A stretch of DNA of 55,040 nucleotides from contig QCFB01000011.1 in assembly GCA_003280345.1 (NCBI GenBank), forward strand, positions 1-55,040, given 5' to 3'. Of the stretch, positions 35,676 through 45,668 are shown one piece after another. The stretch's first letter is position 1, and each line of letters starts with the position of its first letter. The notes beneath the pieces were generated by a model. It ran no database searches. It saw only the letters and a list, made by a program, of their open reading frames with translations, and was not told the origin of the DNA. This DNA is from Prochlorococcus sp. AG-363-A16 (GTDB lineage: Bacteria > Cyanobacteriota > Cyanobacteriia > PCC-6307 > Cyanobiaceae). The translations under genes were made by a program, and so were the position numbers.

Positions 35676-36086
35676 TTATATATCTTTAACTTGTTGATGC
35701 TCCATGCAGCTTTTGCACAAACCGAAGAACTCAAGTGTGTGAAACAAGAGTTGAAACTCGTCCCTTTGATCAATAGGAACATCGATGTTATGCAACGGAC
35801 AATTTTTCATTCGAAGAGTTTTGCCACAATCTACGCAAGTCAAATGGTGATGGTCCCGATCCATTGGAGCGTAGAGAACTTCCCCGGTGGGCAAATGTCG
35901 GCATCGCACCAAACCTTTTTGTTGAAGTTGACGCAAATTTCTATATACAGTCGCAAGCCCCATCGTGGAAGGACCAATAGTCAAAACGCGATGCAATTCT
36001 TGGCCACTCATCTCATCTTTGCAATTTCCAAGTTCTTTGAGCAGTTGGATTTGACGAGGAGAGAGTTGAGAGGGTTTGGCGCCCAT
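35676..36086 (-). CDS. zur: zinc uptake regulator Zur (Fur family)
   Basis: A 136-residue Fur-family repressor. The N-terminal winged helix has ELHRVL and the recognition helix MGLATVYRNLRQL. The dimerisation domain carries DHHH (78-81) and two structural zinc CxxC pairs, CVDC (84-87) and CKSC (124-127). Zur is favoured over Fur or PerR because it abuts a decayed znu locus and a Zur-like box precedes znuA/znuC at 28959. It is convergent with the znuC pseudogene, 7 nt apart. Confidence 0.85.
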   Translation of the reverse strand: MGAKPSQLSPRQIQLLKELGNCKDEMSGQELHRVLTIGPSTMGLATVYRNLRQLQQKGLVRCRHLPTGEVLYAPMDRDHHHLTCVDCGKTLRMKNCPLHNIDVPIDQRDEFQLLFHTLEFFGLCKSCMEHQQVKDI

Positions 36087-36373
36087 TATGAGGATGCTTG
36101 AACCACGACTTATAGCGAAGTTACCCCTTTATCGAAATTGATGCTTTTAAACATTTCCCCCTTAGTGGTTGTTGTCTCTTTTGATGACCATTTTTGTTGG
36201 GGTTCTCTGCCCTGCCACTTTTAATCGAAGTCGGTCGCCTAATGCCTTGAGCAGAACCCTTGATTGAGTTGATTTGAGCGTAGGTTTTTGGTCAATAGCT
36301 GGACCTATTAAATAAATTTAGGGAAAACCAATCTCTTGCTTAGAACTTAGACAATCGCTCAATAGGTACTAGA

Positions 36374-37366
36374 TCACTGGCTAATGCGCTTTACTGCAGC
36401 ACGTGATTTGCCAAGAATGGCCCCTTTGAGCGGAACGAATCCTAGGTTTGGAGCTTTGCTTTGAGCTTGGTCACTCAAAAGATAATCCAAGGTTTCTTGA
36501 ATGACTTTTGTTTGATTTCCGTTGCCAGACTCGTATGCCAAGATCCAAGTAAGGGTTGCAATTGGATAGGCACCTTTAGTTGTTGGATTAGGGTTTTTAC
36601 CAGCAAGGTTTTGATCCAGTTTTATTCCATTGAGTGCTATAGCACCTGAGTCAGGACTTGGCTTTATGTACTCCCCTGAGAGGTTTTGAAGAGCAGCTGA
36701 CCTTATGCTCCCTTTTATGTAGGACTGGTTTATATATCCAATAGCTCCTGGAGTTTGCCTAATTACACCCGCAACACCAGCATTCCCTTTGCCGCCTACA
36801 CCTGCAGGCCATTTAACAGATTTACCTGTACCTAGTGTCCATTCGCGTGAGAAAGCTTGCATTGAATTCGTGAAGGCCTTTGTTGTGCCAGACCCATCAG
36901 AACGATGAACCCATAGGAGTTTCCCCGCAGGGCAATTCAACTCACTCCAGTTCGCAATTTTCCCCATAGCAACGCGAACCGCCTGCTTCTGGGTCAATTG
37001 GAGATCACAGTTTGGATTGTTGTATCCAAATGCGATTGTGCCTCCCACCATGGGAATTTGAACTAACCCTCGTCTGACTTTGGCAATATCTTGATCTTTC
37101 ATCGGATCGTCCGATGCCCCAAAGTCAACAGTTTCGTCGATAAATGCTTTTCTCCCAGAACCAGATCCCACGGCCTGGTAATTCACTTTGGGACCTCCTG
37201 ATTTGGCTAGATCAGAAAACCAGCGGGTATAAATTTTTGCTGGGAATGTTGCTCCAGCCCCATTGAGTCTGATGCTTGAGGTTGATTCTGAGGAGCCGCA
37301 AGCGGTAATACTAGTTCCAATAACTAGCATTGAAGAGAAGATTAGAGCCTTCTTAGAGAAGGTCAT
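36374..37366 (-). CDS. pstS: phosphate ABC transporter substrate-binding protein PstS
   Basis: The periplasmic phosphate-binding protein, 330 residues. It has a signal peptide with a lipobox-like TACGSS near residue 22-27, the phosphate loops LNGAGATFPAKIY, VGSGSGRKAFI and DFGASDDPM, and HRSDGSGTTKAFT. The pstC, pstA and pstB genes are not adjacent. No clear Pho-box array was found in the ~140 nt upstream. The 287 nt between its stop and zur hold no gene that I can support. Confidence 0.94.
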   Translation of the reverse strand: MTFSKKALIFSSMLVIGTSITACGSSESTSSIRLNGAGATFPAKIYTRWFSDLAKSGGPKVNYQAVGSGSGRKAFIDETVDFGASDDPMKDQDIAKVRRGLVQIPMVGGTIAFGYNNPNCDLQLTQKQAVRVAMGKIANWSELNCPAGKLLWVHRSDGSGTTKAFTNSMQAFSREWTLGTGKSVKWPAGVGGKGNAGVAGVIRQTPGAIGYINQSYIKGSIRSAALQNLSGEYIKPSPDSGAIALNGIKLDQNLAGKNPNPTTKGAYPIATLTWILAYESGNGNQTKVIQETLDYLLSDQAQSKAPNLGFVPLKGAILGKSRAAVKRISQ

Positions 37367-37521
37367 GAGAGTCTTGGCGAAACTCGACCTTCCAGGTTTA
37401 ACGCATTGGAAAGCATTTATGCGAACAAGTTAGGAATCCATCGACTTTTGTTGACTTATCTCTCTGCCCTTTGTAGGAAGATTCAATTCATTCAATTTCT
37501 AGGAAGGCTAATGATGGACAT

Positions 37522-37550
37522 AAAAAAGGGCCCTTTGTATTTGGGGCCCT
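37522..37550 (-). terminator. Rho-independent terminator after the DUF4278 gene
   Basis: On the minus strand a 7-bp stem AGGGCCC/GGGCCCT with a 10-nt loop is followed by six U residues, 26 nt after the TGA of the 55-aa DUF4278 gene. It separates this gene from pstS on the same strand, so pstS must have its own promoter in 37367-37520. Confidence 0.88.
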
Positions 37551-37575
37551 AAAGACTTCTAGTGCCGCTTTTGAA

Positions 37576-37743
37576 TCACTTTTGATATCTATTTCCTCTA
37601 TAAGTTAATTCAGGGTGTTTTTGTTCAAGAGTCTCTTTCCTATTTAAATAGACATTGCGCCTATAGGTTAGTTCGATAAGTCGCTTAGGTACGGCTGCTT
37701 TGTGTTGGACGTAAGCTTTCCCACGATAGGTAAGTGTTGTCAT
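37576..37743 (-). CDS. DUF4278 family microprotein
   Basis: A 55-residue protein with three copies of the family motif: LTYRGKAY at residues 4-11, LTYRRNVY at 25-32 and LTYRGNRY at 46-53. It is basic, with no membrane segment. DUF4278 proteins are small cyanobacterial proteins often seen among stress-responsive transcripts; no function is established. It has its own terminator and a GC-rich leader of about 80 nt that begins after a 24-bp palindrome. Confidence 0.85.
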   Translation of the reverse strand: MTTLTYRGKAYVQHKAAVPKRLIELTYRRNVYLNRKETLEQKHPELTYRGNRYQK

Positions 37744-38265
37744 GATTCAGAGTCCGAAAAGACGTCCAGGTCCCCGTTCCATGGCCTGGCTCGAACTGCG
37801 CCCTAAGAATCTCAGGGTGAACGTTTAGTAGCAATTGCTACTAAACTATTATGTATGATCCCTTCGCTTTATGTAGTTCATGCGAATACAAAACCTTTGA
37901 CTAGTTTGCAGGCCTGCTGCTTGAATTTTCTTGACTTGTTAGGCATTTGAATTCAGATGAAAGCTCTTCTTTGAAAATGAAGACAATTTAAATAGATGGG
38001 GATTTTATTTGATAATGGAATATTTATAACCTAGTAGTACTTAAAGCTAACAATTCTTTTGGCTGTAATTTTATTAGATAAATACAATAATTATTTAGAT
38101 ATAGATAGCTTTAAATATACCCTAATTCCTCAATCTGTATAAGGCTTTCGATGTTTTTAATTAATGAGGTTATTGTTTTAATGTTTATATTTACAGGCTT
38201 TTAGAATCTATTCTAGCAATGCAATATTTAACAATGTTTTGTTTAGTAGGTGTTTCCGGAAGCTG
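37744..38265. other. 522-bp intergenic region with GC-rich leader and palindrome
   Basis: The part next to the DUF4278 gene (37745-37822) is clearly richer in GC than its surroundings and can form a bulged stem (CCAGG/CCTGG) in the minus-strand transcript, so it is probably a 5' leader. A 24-bp palindrome follows at 37823-37846. From about 37960 to 38265 the DNA is very AT-rich with no coding frame that I can support. Confidence 0.5.
37823..37846. promoter_or_regulatory. 24-bp perfect palindrome with NtcA-type core
   Basis: The sequence is its own reverse complement over 24 bases with centre AATT. Its inner 14 bases, GTAGCAATTGCTAC, match the NtcA consensus GTA-N8-TAC exactly (37828-37841). 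Towards the DUF4278 gene, TAGGGC lies 22 nt after the core where a TAN3T -10 box is expected, matching all but the last base. It could therefore be an NtcA operator for the minus-strand gene or for an unmapped RNA. A structural hairpin is the alternative. Confidence 0.5.
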
Positions 38266-38511
38266 TTAAAGCACTTGTATTACTTCGCTCACCTCAGGAA
38301 TCATTTCTCGCAACTTCCTCTCGATTCCCATTTTTAACGTCATAGTGCTGCTTGGGCAGCTTCCACAAGCTCCTTGCAAACGAACTTTGACTATTGGCCC
38401 ATCAATTTCAACTATTTCAACATTTCCGCCATCTGCCATTAGGAATGGCCTTAGCTCGTCAAGAACAGTTTCTACGTTTTCTTGTGTGAGGGCCATTGAT
38501 TCTGTGGTCAT
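38266..38511 (-). CDS. nfu: Nfu-type iron-sulfur scaffold protein
   Basis: An 81-residue stand-alone NifU C-terminal domain that assembles [4Fe-4S] clusters and passes them to targets such as photosystem I. The core [48 protein letters not shown] contains the CxxC cluster ligands. ATG at 38511 or an internal ATG six codons later are both possible. It is divergent from mqo, 66 nt apart. Confidence 0.95.
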   Translation of the reverse strand: MTTESMALTQENVETVLDELRPFLMADGGNVEIVEIDGPIVKVRLQGACGSCPSSTMTLKMGIERKLREMIPEVSEVIQVL

Positions 38512-38577
38512 TGGGAGTCTTAAAGCATGTGTGTTGTAAGCCTAGGGAATAGATCCATAATTTGATTATTAGGACAC

Positions 38578-40077
38578 TTGTCAGTTTTGTTTATTTCAGA
38601 CTCTGCAGGCTCAGAAAATCGTTTTGATGCGGTCCTAGTGGGAGCAGGAATTATGAGCGCCACTTTGGCAATGCTTCTTCATGAATTAGATCCGGACATT
38701 CGTTTATTAATTGTTGAGCGGCTTAGCGCGCCTGGTCTTGAAAGCAGTTCTGCTTTTAATAATGCTGGTACTGGTCATGCAGCTAATTGTGAATTGAATT
38801 ACACGCCATTGCAGTCAGATGGCACCGTTAAAACTTCTAAGGCTCTAACTATTAACTCTTCTTTTGAGCAAAGCCTTGAATTTTGGTCTTCATTAACTGA
38901 AAAGGGAAATCTTGACCCAACGAAATTCTTGCACTTTTTGCCACATATCAGTTTTGTTTGGGGAGAAAAGGATGTTGGTTTTTTGAAGCAACGTTTTAAG
39001 CAATTAAGACATTTGAGCGCCTTTTCAACTATCGAATGGAGTTCTGATCGAGAAGAACTTGCTTCATGGATGCCAATTGTTATGAGAGGTAGGGATCCAA
39101 GTCAAGTTGTTGCTGCAACACGCATTCAGCGTGGAACAGATGTTGATTTTGGGGCCCTTACTTCTGCCTATCTTGATTCATTGATATTGACAGGGGCACT
39201 TGATTTGAGATGTGATACGGAGGTAATCAATCTTGAAAGAAATGAGAATGAGTCTTGGCATCTAGAGCTAAAGGGGCAGTCAGGGAATCAAATAGTTCAG
39301 GCACCGTTTGTTTTTTTGGGGGCCGGAGGTGGCGCGTTGCCTTTACTGCAAAAGTCTGGCATTCATGAGGGGCAGGGATATGGAGGGTTCCCTGTAAGTG
39401 GTCAGTGGTTAATTTGTTCAGATATGGATTTGATTGGTGCTCATGAAGCAAAGGTTTATGGGAAGGCCAAGTTAGGAGCGCCCCCTATGTCAGTTCCGCA
39501 TCTTGATAGTCGATGGATTGCGGGACGACGCTCTCTTTTATTTGGCCCGTATGCAGGTTTTAGTACTAAGTTTTTGAAAAATGGATCAAGCTTAGATTGG
39601 TTTCGCTCCTTGAAATTGAATAATTTTGGCTCAATGATCCAGGTTGGCATTGAAAATATGGATTTAGTTAAGTACCTTCTTCGCCAGCTTCGACAGACAG
39701 ATGAGGATCGTATTGACGCTTTGTTGGATTTTCTGCCAAATGCAAATCTTCAGGATTGGAATTTAGATATTGCAGGACAACGAGTTCAGATAATTAAAAG
39801 TACATCTCAAGGGGGTACCTTGATGATGGGTACAGAAGTGGTTACTTCTTCTGATGGCTCTTTAGCTGCTTTGTTGGGTGCTTCTCCTGGGGCAAGTACT
39901 GCGGTAACGATAATGTTGGAAATACTTAACCGGTGCTGGAGAGAACAAATGGAAAGTGATTTGTGGCAAGAGAGAATTAGGCAGATTCTTCCAAGTTTTG
40001 GAGGAGATTTAATTAATGATGTAGATCTCTTGATGAGAACCAGGATGAGGAGTGACTATCTATTGGGAATTGAATGA
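38578..40077 (+). CDS. mqo: malate:quinone oxidoreductase
   Basis: A membrane-associated FAD enzyme that oxidises malate to oxaloacetate and reduces quinone. The 499-residue protein has the dinucleotide-binding start [83 protein letters not shown] and [11 protein letters not shown], all typical of the Mqo family. It starts with TTG at 38578; no better upstream start exists. It is followed after about 90 nt by lepA. Confidence 0.95.
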   Translation: MSVLFISDSAGSENRFDAVLVGAGIMSATLAMLLHELDPDIRLLIVERLSAPGLESSSAFNNAGTGHAANCELNYTPLQSDGTVKTSKALTINSSFEQSLEFWSSLTEKGNLDPTKFLHFLPHISFVWGEKDVGFLKQRFKQLRHLSAFSTIEWSSDREELASWMPIVMRGRDPSQVVAATRIQRGTDVDFGALTSAYLDSLILTGALDLRCDTEVINLERNENESWHLELKGQSGNQIVQAPFVFLGAGGGALPLLQKSGIHEGQGYGGFPVSGQWLICSDMDLIGAHEAKVYGKAKLGAPPMSVPHLDSRWIAGRRSLLFGPYAGFSTKFLKNGSSLDWFRSLKLNNFGSMIQVGIENMDLVKYLLRQLRQTDEDRIDALLDFLPNANLQDWNLDIAGQRVQIIKSTSQGGTLMMGTEVVTSSDGSLAALLGASPGASTAVTIMLEILNRCWREQMESDLWQERIRQILPSFGGDLINDVDLLMRTRMRSDYLLGIE

Positions 40078-40168
40078 TTTATTGATTGGGTTTGACTTAA
40101 TTGATCAGTTACCTTCTTAATATCTGATAACTGCTCCTAGCGCCTCAGAGCCAGGAATCTGTATTCGT

Positions 40169-41977
40169 ATGACCGACGTTCCAATTTCCAGTCTTAGGAA
40201 CTTTTGCATAATTGCCCACATAGACCACGGTAAATCAACCTTGGCTGACAGGCTTTTACAGGATACGGGGACAGTTTCCGGTAGGGATATGCAGGACCAG
40301 TTTTTGGACAATATGGACCTTGAAAGAGAGAGAGGAATTACGATAAAACTGCAAGCGGCGAGGATGAATTACACGGATTCTGATGGCAAAAGTTATGTAC
40401 TTAATTTAATTGACACTCCTGGCCATGTTGATTTTTCATATGAGGTAAGTAGATCATTGCAGGCTTGTGAAGGTGCTTTGCTTGTGGTGGATGCAAGTCA
40501 GGGAGTAGAAGCTCAGACGTTAGCGAATGTGTATCTCGCACTCGAGAACAATCTTGAAATTATTCCTGTACTTAATAAGATCGACTTGCCAGGATCTGAC
40601 CCTGAACGCATTAAACAAGAAATAGAAGCAATTATTGGATTAGATACCTCTAAAGCAATAGCTTGTTCTGCAAAAACTGGCCTTGGAGTTCCAGAAATAC
40701 TTCAAGCAGTTATTGAACGGATTCCATCTCCTAAAGATTCATTAGATGAACCTACAAAAGCTTTGATATTTGATTCTTATTATGACCCTTATCGAGGAGT
40801 TATTGTTTATTTTCGAGTTATTAGCGGCCGTATAAATATTAAAGATAAAGTTTTGCTGATGGCTAGCAAGAAAAGTTATGAATTAGATGAAATTGGTGTT
40901 ATGTCACCTGATCAATCTAAGGTTCAGGAGCTTCATGCTGGAGAAGTTGGTTATCTTGCTGCATCCATTAAGGCTGTTTCTGATGCAAGAGTTGGTGACA
41001 CAATAACTTTGCTTAATTCACCTGCGACAGAACCATTGCCTGGTTATACAGAAGCAAAGCCTATGGTTTTTTGTGGTTTATTTCCTACAGATGCTGATCA
41101 ATATCCTGACTTAAGAGAAGCCCTGGAAAAACTTCAGCTTTCAGATGCGGCATTGAAGTATGAACCTGAAACAAGTAGTGCAATGGGCTTTGGTTTCAGA
41201 TGTGGTTTCTTAGGCCTGCTTCATATGGAGATTGTGCAGGAAAGGTTAGAGCGTGAGTATGACTTGGATTTAATAGTTACAGCACCTTCAGTTATCTATC
41301 AGGTGAACATGATCGATGGAGAAGTTCTTATGGTTGATAATCCAGCAACTTTGCCTGACCCTCAGAAACGTGAATCCATAGATGAACCGTATGTTCGGAT
41401 GGAGATATATGCGCCTCACGATTACAACGGCACTTTGATGTCACTGTGCCAGGAAAGACGTGGTGAATTCATTGATATGAAATATATAACAACTGAACGT
41501 GTGACTTTGATTTACGAACTTCCTTTGGCAGAGGTTGTCACAGATTTCTTTGATCAAATGAAAAGCCGAACGAAGGGTTATGCGTCAATGGAATACCATC
41601 TGATTGGTTATCGACGTAATGACTTAGTCAGATTAGACGTTTTGATTAATGCTGAGAGAGCTGACCCTTTAACTACAATTGTCCATCGAGAGAAGGCTTA
41701 TGGCGTTGGGAAATCTTTAGTTGAGAAGCTGAAGGAGCTTATTCCCAGGCAGCAGTTTAAGATCCCTTTGCAGGCATCTATAGGAAGTAGAATTATTGCA
41801 AGTGAAAGCATTAGTGCAATGCGGAAAGATGTTTTAGCTAAGTGTTATGGAGGAGATATTTCTAGAAAGAAAAAGTTGCTTCAAAAACAAGCAAAGGGAA
41901 AGAAAAGAATGAAAGCAATGGGGAAGGTTGAGGTTCCTCAAGAAGCCTTTATGGCGGTATTGAAACTCAACCAATAA
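40169..41977 (+). CDS. lepA: elongation factor 4 (LepA)
   Basis: A ribosomal translocase-like GTPase. The 602-residue protein has the P-loop [15 protein letters not shown], the [15 protein letters not shown] switch [19 protein letters not shown] and SAKTG. The LepA-specific C terminus includes [33 protein letters not shown] and [22 protein letters not shown], ending in a lysine-rich helix. The ATG at 40169 fits the family start. Confidence 0.98.
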   Translation: MTDVPISSLRNFCIIAHIDHGKSTLADRLLQDTGTVSGRDMQDQFLDNMDLERERGITIKLQAARMNYTDSDGKSYVLNLIDTPGHVDFSYEVSRSLQACEGALLVVDASQGVEAQTLANVYLALENNLEIIPVLNKIDLPGSDPERIKQEIEAIIGLDTSKAIACSAKTGLGVPEILQAVIERIPSPKDSLDEPTKALIFDSYYDPYRGVIVYFRVISGRINIKDKVLLMASKKSYELDEIGVMSPDQSKVQELHAGEVGYLAASIKAVSDARVGDTITLLNSPATEPLPGYTEAKPMVFCGLFPTDADQYPDLREALEKLQLSDAALKYEPETSSAMGFGFRCGFLGLLHMEIVQERLEREYDLDLIVTAPSVIYQVNMIDGEVLMVDNPATLPDPQKRESIDEPYVRMEIYAPHDYNGTLMSLCQERRGEFIDMKYITTERVTLIYELPLAEVVTDFFDQMKSRTKGYASMEYHLIGYRRNDLVRLDVLINAERADPLTTIVHREKAYGVGKSLVEKLKELIPRQQFKIPLQASIGSRIIASESISAMRKDVLAKCYGGDISRKKKLLQKQAKGKKRMKAMGKVEVPQEAFMAVLKLNQ

Positions 41978-42171
41978 TCCCTAATCATTTATGCGTACTT
42001 GTGAAAAATCTCCGATTAACATTGAACCATATTTGCACTATATATTTTGTCTTTGATAATTGCTTCTCCAGAAGTTGTCGCTCTGCCTTTTAACGCTTGC
42101 CTAAATGTGTAGGTTTAGATATTTAAAAGATCTTAAGACCCCTGTTTTAATCGATATAATCACCTTAAGCC

Positions 42172-43056
42172 TTGTCTTGTTTTTGGGATTTGGGAATTTT
42201 GCGCTCTTATAGATTTTTTGAGAACGTCACTTTGCCTAGCAAGATGGCATTTTGTGGGATTCTGATTTTAATTTTTTATTTCAGCGCAGCTTTGATTACT
42301 CATTTTTTATTTGAACTAGGAATTTTTCCTGAAGCAAGCTTGAGTCTTGATAATCCAATTTATGCGCATCCATCTTTTGCCCATTGGTGTGGAACTGATC
42401 GCCTAGGGAGAGATGTCTGCATGCGCACTTTGCAGGGAAGTGGAGTTGCTCTACGCGTAGTCTTTTTTGCAGTGACATTAGCGTTGATAGTTGGAGTCCC
42501 TTTGGGAATGTTGAGTGGTTATTTCGGTGGACTTTTGGACAGGATGTTAGTGCTGATAATGGATACTCTGTATACAATCCCAGTACTGCTTTTGTCGGTA
42601 GTAATGGCTTTCCTGCTAGGGAGAGGAATCCTTAATGCGGCCGTTGCTCTTTGTGTTGTGTATATCCCTCAGTATTTTCGTGTTGTTAGAAACCAAACTA
42701 CACAAATCAAGTCAGAACTATACATTGAGGCTGCTAAATCGATGGGGGCTAGTCCAATATGGATAACACGTAAATATCTTTTTCGAAATGTTATTTCATC
42801 AATTCCAGTATTAATAACTATGAATGCTGCAGATGCGGTTTTAGTTCTTGGAGGGTTAGGTTTTCTTGGATTAGGATTGCCAGAAACGGTGCCAGAGTGG
42901 GGAAGTGATTTGAATATGGCCTTGGCTGCAGTTCCAACTGGTATTTGGTGGACTGCGCTTTACCCTGGATTTGCAATGTTCGGATTGGTCTTAGGCCTTT
43001 CTTTTCTTGGGGAGGGATTGGAATCTTGGGTGAGTAGTGCCAATAAAGATATATAA
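42172..43056 (+). CDS. DppC-type ABC transporter permease
   Basis: A binding-protein-dependent permease of the dipeptide/oligopeptide/nickel family. After an N-terminal membrane segment there is the loop HWCGTDRLGRDVCMRTLQGSGVALRV typical of DppC. Further helices follow, with the EAA loop YIEAAKSMGASPIWITRKYLFRNVI that contacts the ATPase. The frame opens at a TTG (42172); TTG at 42199 is an alternative start that trims nine residues. No DppB, DppA or ATPase gene is adjacent, so partner and substrate are unknown. Confidence 0.88.
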   Translation: MSCFWDLGILRSYRFFENVTLPSKMAFCGILILIFYFSAALITHFLFELGIFPEASLSLDNPIYAHPSFAHWCGTDRLGRDVCMRTLQGSGVALRVVFFAVTLALIVGVPLGMLSGYFGGLLDRMLVLIMDTLYTIPVLLLSVVMAFLLGRGILNAAVALCVVYIPQYFRVVRNQTTQIKSELYIEAAKSMGASPIWITRKYLFRNVISSIPVLITMNAADAVLVLGGLGFLGLGLPETVPEWGSDLNMALAAVPTGIWWTALYPGFAMFGLVLGLSFLGEGLESWVSSANKDI

Positions 43057-43134
43057 AAAATGGGTTCTAATTTATTTGATATTCTTTTACTAAAAAGGCG
43101 GCTTTACCTGATTTGTTTTTTGCTTTCATAGACT

Positions 43135-43824
43135 TCAACAATGAAACTTAGCATTTCTTGGAAGACTTTCTATTATCTCTCCTGTTTGATTTAGTAAAGG
43201 ATATTTACGACCATGAATCTTGCACCAAGAGGCAACTTGTGGATAAGCCCATTCAAAAAGAACTTGATCATACATTTCTGGTGTAAGGCTTTCACCTGCT
43301 TTTGGTATTAAGTTTGCGATGTGTCTTTGTCGAAGGGCTTCAAAAAGTAGCGTGGAGGCAGCAACTGACACATTTAGTGATTGAACCATCCCTCTCATAG
43401 GTATAAGCAATGACTTGTCGATTAATCTTGTTGCTTCATGGCTGAGGCCCCACTTTTCTGCACCTAGTACAAAAGCTGTTGGACCGGTAAAGTCACAATC
43501 TCTATAATCAAAACTCTTTTCATTTAGACATGTTCCATATATTTGAAAACCTTTCTCTTTAAGTGATTTTACTGCTTCTTCAGTATTTAAATGATTGCGA
43601 ATTTTTACCCATTTCTGGCTACCTTGAGCAGTTGAATTAAAGGTCTGAATATTTTTTTTCATGCCAATTGCATGGGCTTCTAAAACTCCAACAGCATCAC
43701 AGGTTCTCAATATTGCAGAAAGGTTATGAGGCTTCTCTACATTTTCAAGTAATACTGTTAAATCACTCATTCTACTTTTAAGAACAGCCTTTAAACGTTC
43801 AAACCGGCGAGGCAATAGTGGCAT
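43135..43824 (-). CDS. trmH: tRNA (Gm18) 2'-O-methyltransferase
   Basis: A SPOUT-class methyltransferase that methylates G18 in the tRNA D-loop. The 229-residue protein has VLLENVEKPHNLSAILRTCDAVGV, FVLGAEKWGLS (SAM knot) and LLIPMRGMVQSLNVSVAASTLLFEALRQR, and a TrmH-type C-terminal extension rather than the shorter TrmL form. Length and motifs match TrmH. It starts at ATG 43824. Confidence 0.93.
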   Translation of the reverse strand: MPLLPRRFERLKAVLKSRMSDLTVLLENVEKPHNLSAILRTCDAVGVLEAHAIGMKKNIQTFNSTAQGSQKWVKIRNHLNTEEAVKSLKEKGFQIYGTCLNEKSFDYRDCDFTGPTAFVLGAEKWGLSHEATRLIDKSLLIPMRGMVQSLNVSVAASTLLFEALRQRHIANLIPKAGESLTPEMYDQVLFEWAYPQVASWCKIHGRKYPLLNQTGEIIESLPRNAKFHC

Positions 43825-44201
43825 GATTAAAGAAGATTCTTTAAGTGAAAGACTATGTGAAGTAGTGTCTCGAATATATCGAGGTAATGTAGCAAGATCT
43901 GCGCATGTTGCTGAGGTAATTGGCTTTTATGGTTTGCCAGGCAAGTGGGATATTAGTAAAGAAGATTGTCTTTATCATCTAATTTTCCTTTGCATTGGTT
44001 TGTAAATACTAAAAGAAGAATCTCTATGAGCAAGATTAGAGAAGGTCCAGCTTGGATCCAAAGAAAGATTTTGATTGATGAGTAAATACCAGTTGAGAGT
44101 TCTTCAAGTATTCCTTTGAGTAAGTTTCTTGGAAAACCTTATTAATATGACTAAAGCTTGGCATTTTGCAGCAGAAAGCTGTGGATCCTCATATCTAGCT
44201 T
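43825..44201. other. intergenic region between trmH and rsmB
   Basis: 377 bases between two divergent genes. A plus-strand frame of 60 codons (43823-44005) overlaps the trmH start codon; its translation shows no family, no membrane segment and no supporting ribosome-binding site, so I do not call it a gene. The remainder presumably contains the two divergent promoters. Confidence 0.4.
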
Positions 44202-45563
44202 TTGAACACTCCTTCTTCCTATAAGAAAACTTCTAGTGAAGCTTCAAACTCAGGGCTTTTGTCTAGAGGAGCTGCTTGGGAAGTTTTGCAGTTTGTTTCT
44301 GCAGGTGCTTATGCAGACGTGGCTCTTGATCGAGTGCTTAAAAGGTGGCAATTGAGCTCACTGGATAGAGCTCTTATGACTGAATTGGCTTATGGAGCAA
44401 TTCGTCAACGGCTTTTGCTTGATTGTTGGCTTGATTATTGCGGAAAGATTTCTGTCAAAAAGCAGCCTCCAAGATTGAGATGGTTACTTCATTTAGGTTT
44501 ATACCAAATTTTTTTTATGGAGCGAATACCTAACGCGGCAGCAGTAAATACTACGGTCGAGTTGGCTAAAAACAGCAAGTTAGTAAAGCTTGCTCCAGTT
44601 GTAAATGGAATTTTACGTGCGGCTATTAGGGAGAACAATGCTGGAACTAAATTGCCTTTGCCAGAGGGACTCCCTTCAAGACTGGCTCAGGCTCAATCAA
44701 TCCCTATTTGGTTTGCTGAATGCTTAATTCGTTGGCGAGGAGAAAAGGGAGCAGAGGCAATTGCAAAAGCCGCTAATCAGGTGCCACCTTTTGATCTGAG
44801 GGTTAATTGCCTTCGTGTAGAACCCAAAAAAATACAGGAGCTTTTTGATGCTTCAGGAATTCAAAGCAGCCTTATAAATGGAGCATTGAATGGGTTGCAG
44901 GTTTCAACTACTGGGGCAGGTAATTTGCGTTTATGGCCCGGATACAAGGAAGGGTATTGGTGTGTTCAAGACCGTTCTTCTCAGTGGGTAGCGCCTCTTC
45001 TTGATCCGCAACCTGGAGAAAAGGTTTTAGATGCATGTGCAGCGCCAGGCTGTAAGACGACACATATTGCTGAAATAATGGGGGATAAAGGTGAGGTTTG
45101 GGCTGTAGATCGTTCTTCAAAGCGTTTAAAGAAGTTGGAAGAAAATTTAAATAGACTTGGTATTCGATGTGTTACTTCTCTAGTTGCCGATTCCTCGAGC
45201 TTGTTGAAAATTAAGCCTGAATGGAAGGAATATTTTCAAAGAATTTTATTAGATGTACCTTGCTCTGGATTGGGCACATTATCTAGGCATCCTGATGCTC
45301 GTTGGAGAGTGTCTTTAGAAAAAATTGAAGAACTGAAAGTTCTACAGGCGAAATTACTTCAAGGGGTTTTCCCTTTACTTGCTCCAGGAGGAAGAATTGT
45401 TTATTCCACTTGCACAATCCACCCTGAAGAAAATACTTTTCAGATTGAGAAATTCGTTTCACGTAACTCTGAACTTGACCTCTTGAATGAGAAACAGATC
45501 TGGCCAGAGATAGCTAATTCTGGAGACGGTTTTTATGCAGCAACTCTTCAGAGGAGATCATAA
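44202..45563 (+). CDS. rsmB: 16S rRNA (cytosine-967-C5) methyltransferase
   Basis: A SAM-dependent m5C methyltransferase of the small ribosomal subunit. The N-terminal NusB-like domain (about residues 20-150) includes RALMTELAYGAIRQRLLLDCWL. The catalytic domain has VQDRSSQWVAPLLDPQPGEKVLDACAAPGCKTTHIAE, LLDVPCSGLGTLSRHPDARW with one catalytic Cys and GGRIVYSTCTIHPEEN with the other. It starts with TTG at 44202. Length 453 is normal. Confidence 0.95.
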   Translation: MNTPSSYKKTSSEASNSGLLSRGAAWEVLQFVSAGAYADVALDRVLKRWQLSSLDRALMTELAYGAIRQRLLLDCWLDYCGKISVKKQPPRLRWLLHLGLYQIFFMERIPNAAAVNTTVELAKNSKLVKLAPVVNGILRAAIRENNAGTKLPLPEGLPSRLAQAQSIPIWFAECLIRWRGEKGAEAIAKAANQVPPFDLRVNCLRVEPKKIQELFDASGIQSSLINGALNGLQVSTTGAGNLRLWPGYKEGYWCVQDRSSQWVAPLLDPQPGEKVLDACAAPGCKTTHIAEIMGDKGEVWAVDRSSKRLKKLEENLNRLGIRCVTSLVADSSSLLKIKPEWKEYFQRILLDVPCSGLGTLSRHPDARWRVSLEKIEELKVLQAKLLQGVFPLLAPGGRIVYSTCTIHPEENTFQIEKFVSRNSELDLLNEKQIWPEIANSGDGFYAATLQRRS

Positions 45564-45668
45564 TAAGTCTTAAACATTAGATTCCTATTTTTAATAGTTT
45601 TTTTTATGGATTTCATTTTGACTGTCTCATAGTCATCTTAAAATTAAAAATATTAATCTTAATTATGA

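Noticed and set aside
43823-44005. 60-codon ORF divergent from trmH
   Set aside because: It overlaps the trmH start codon, has no recognisable domain and no ribosome-binding site.
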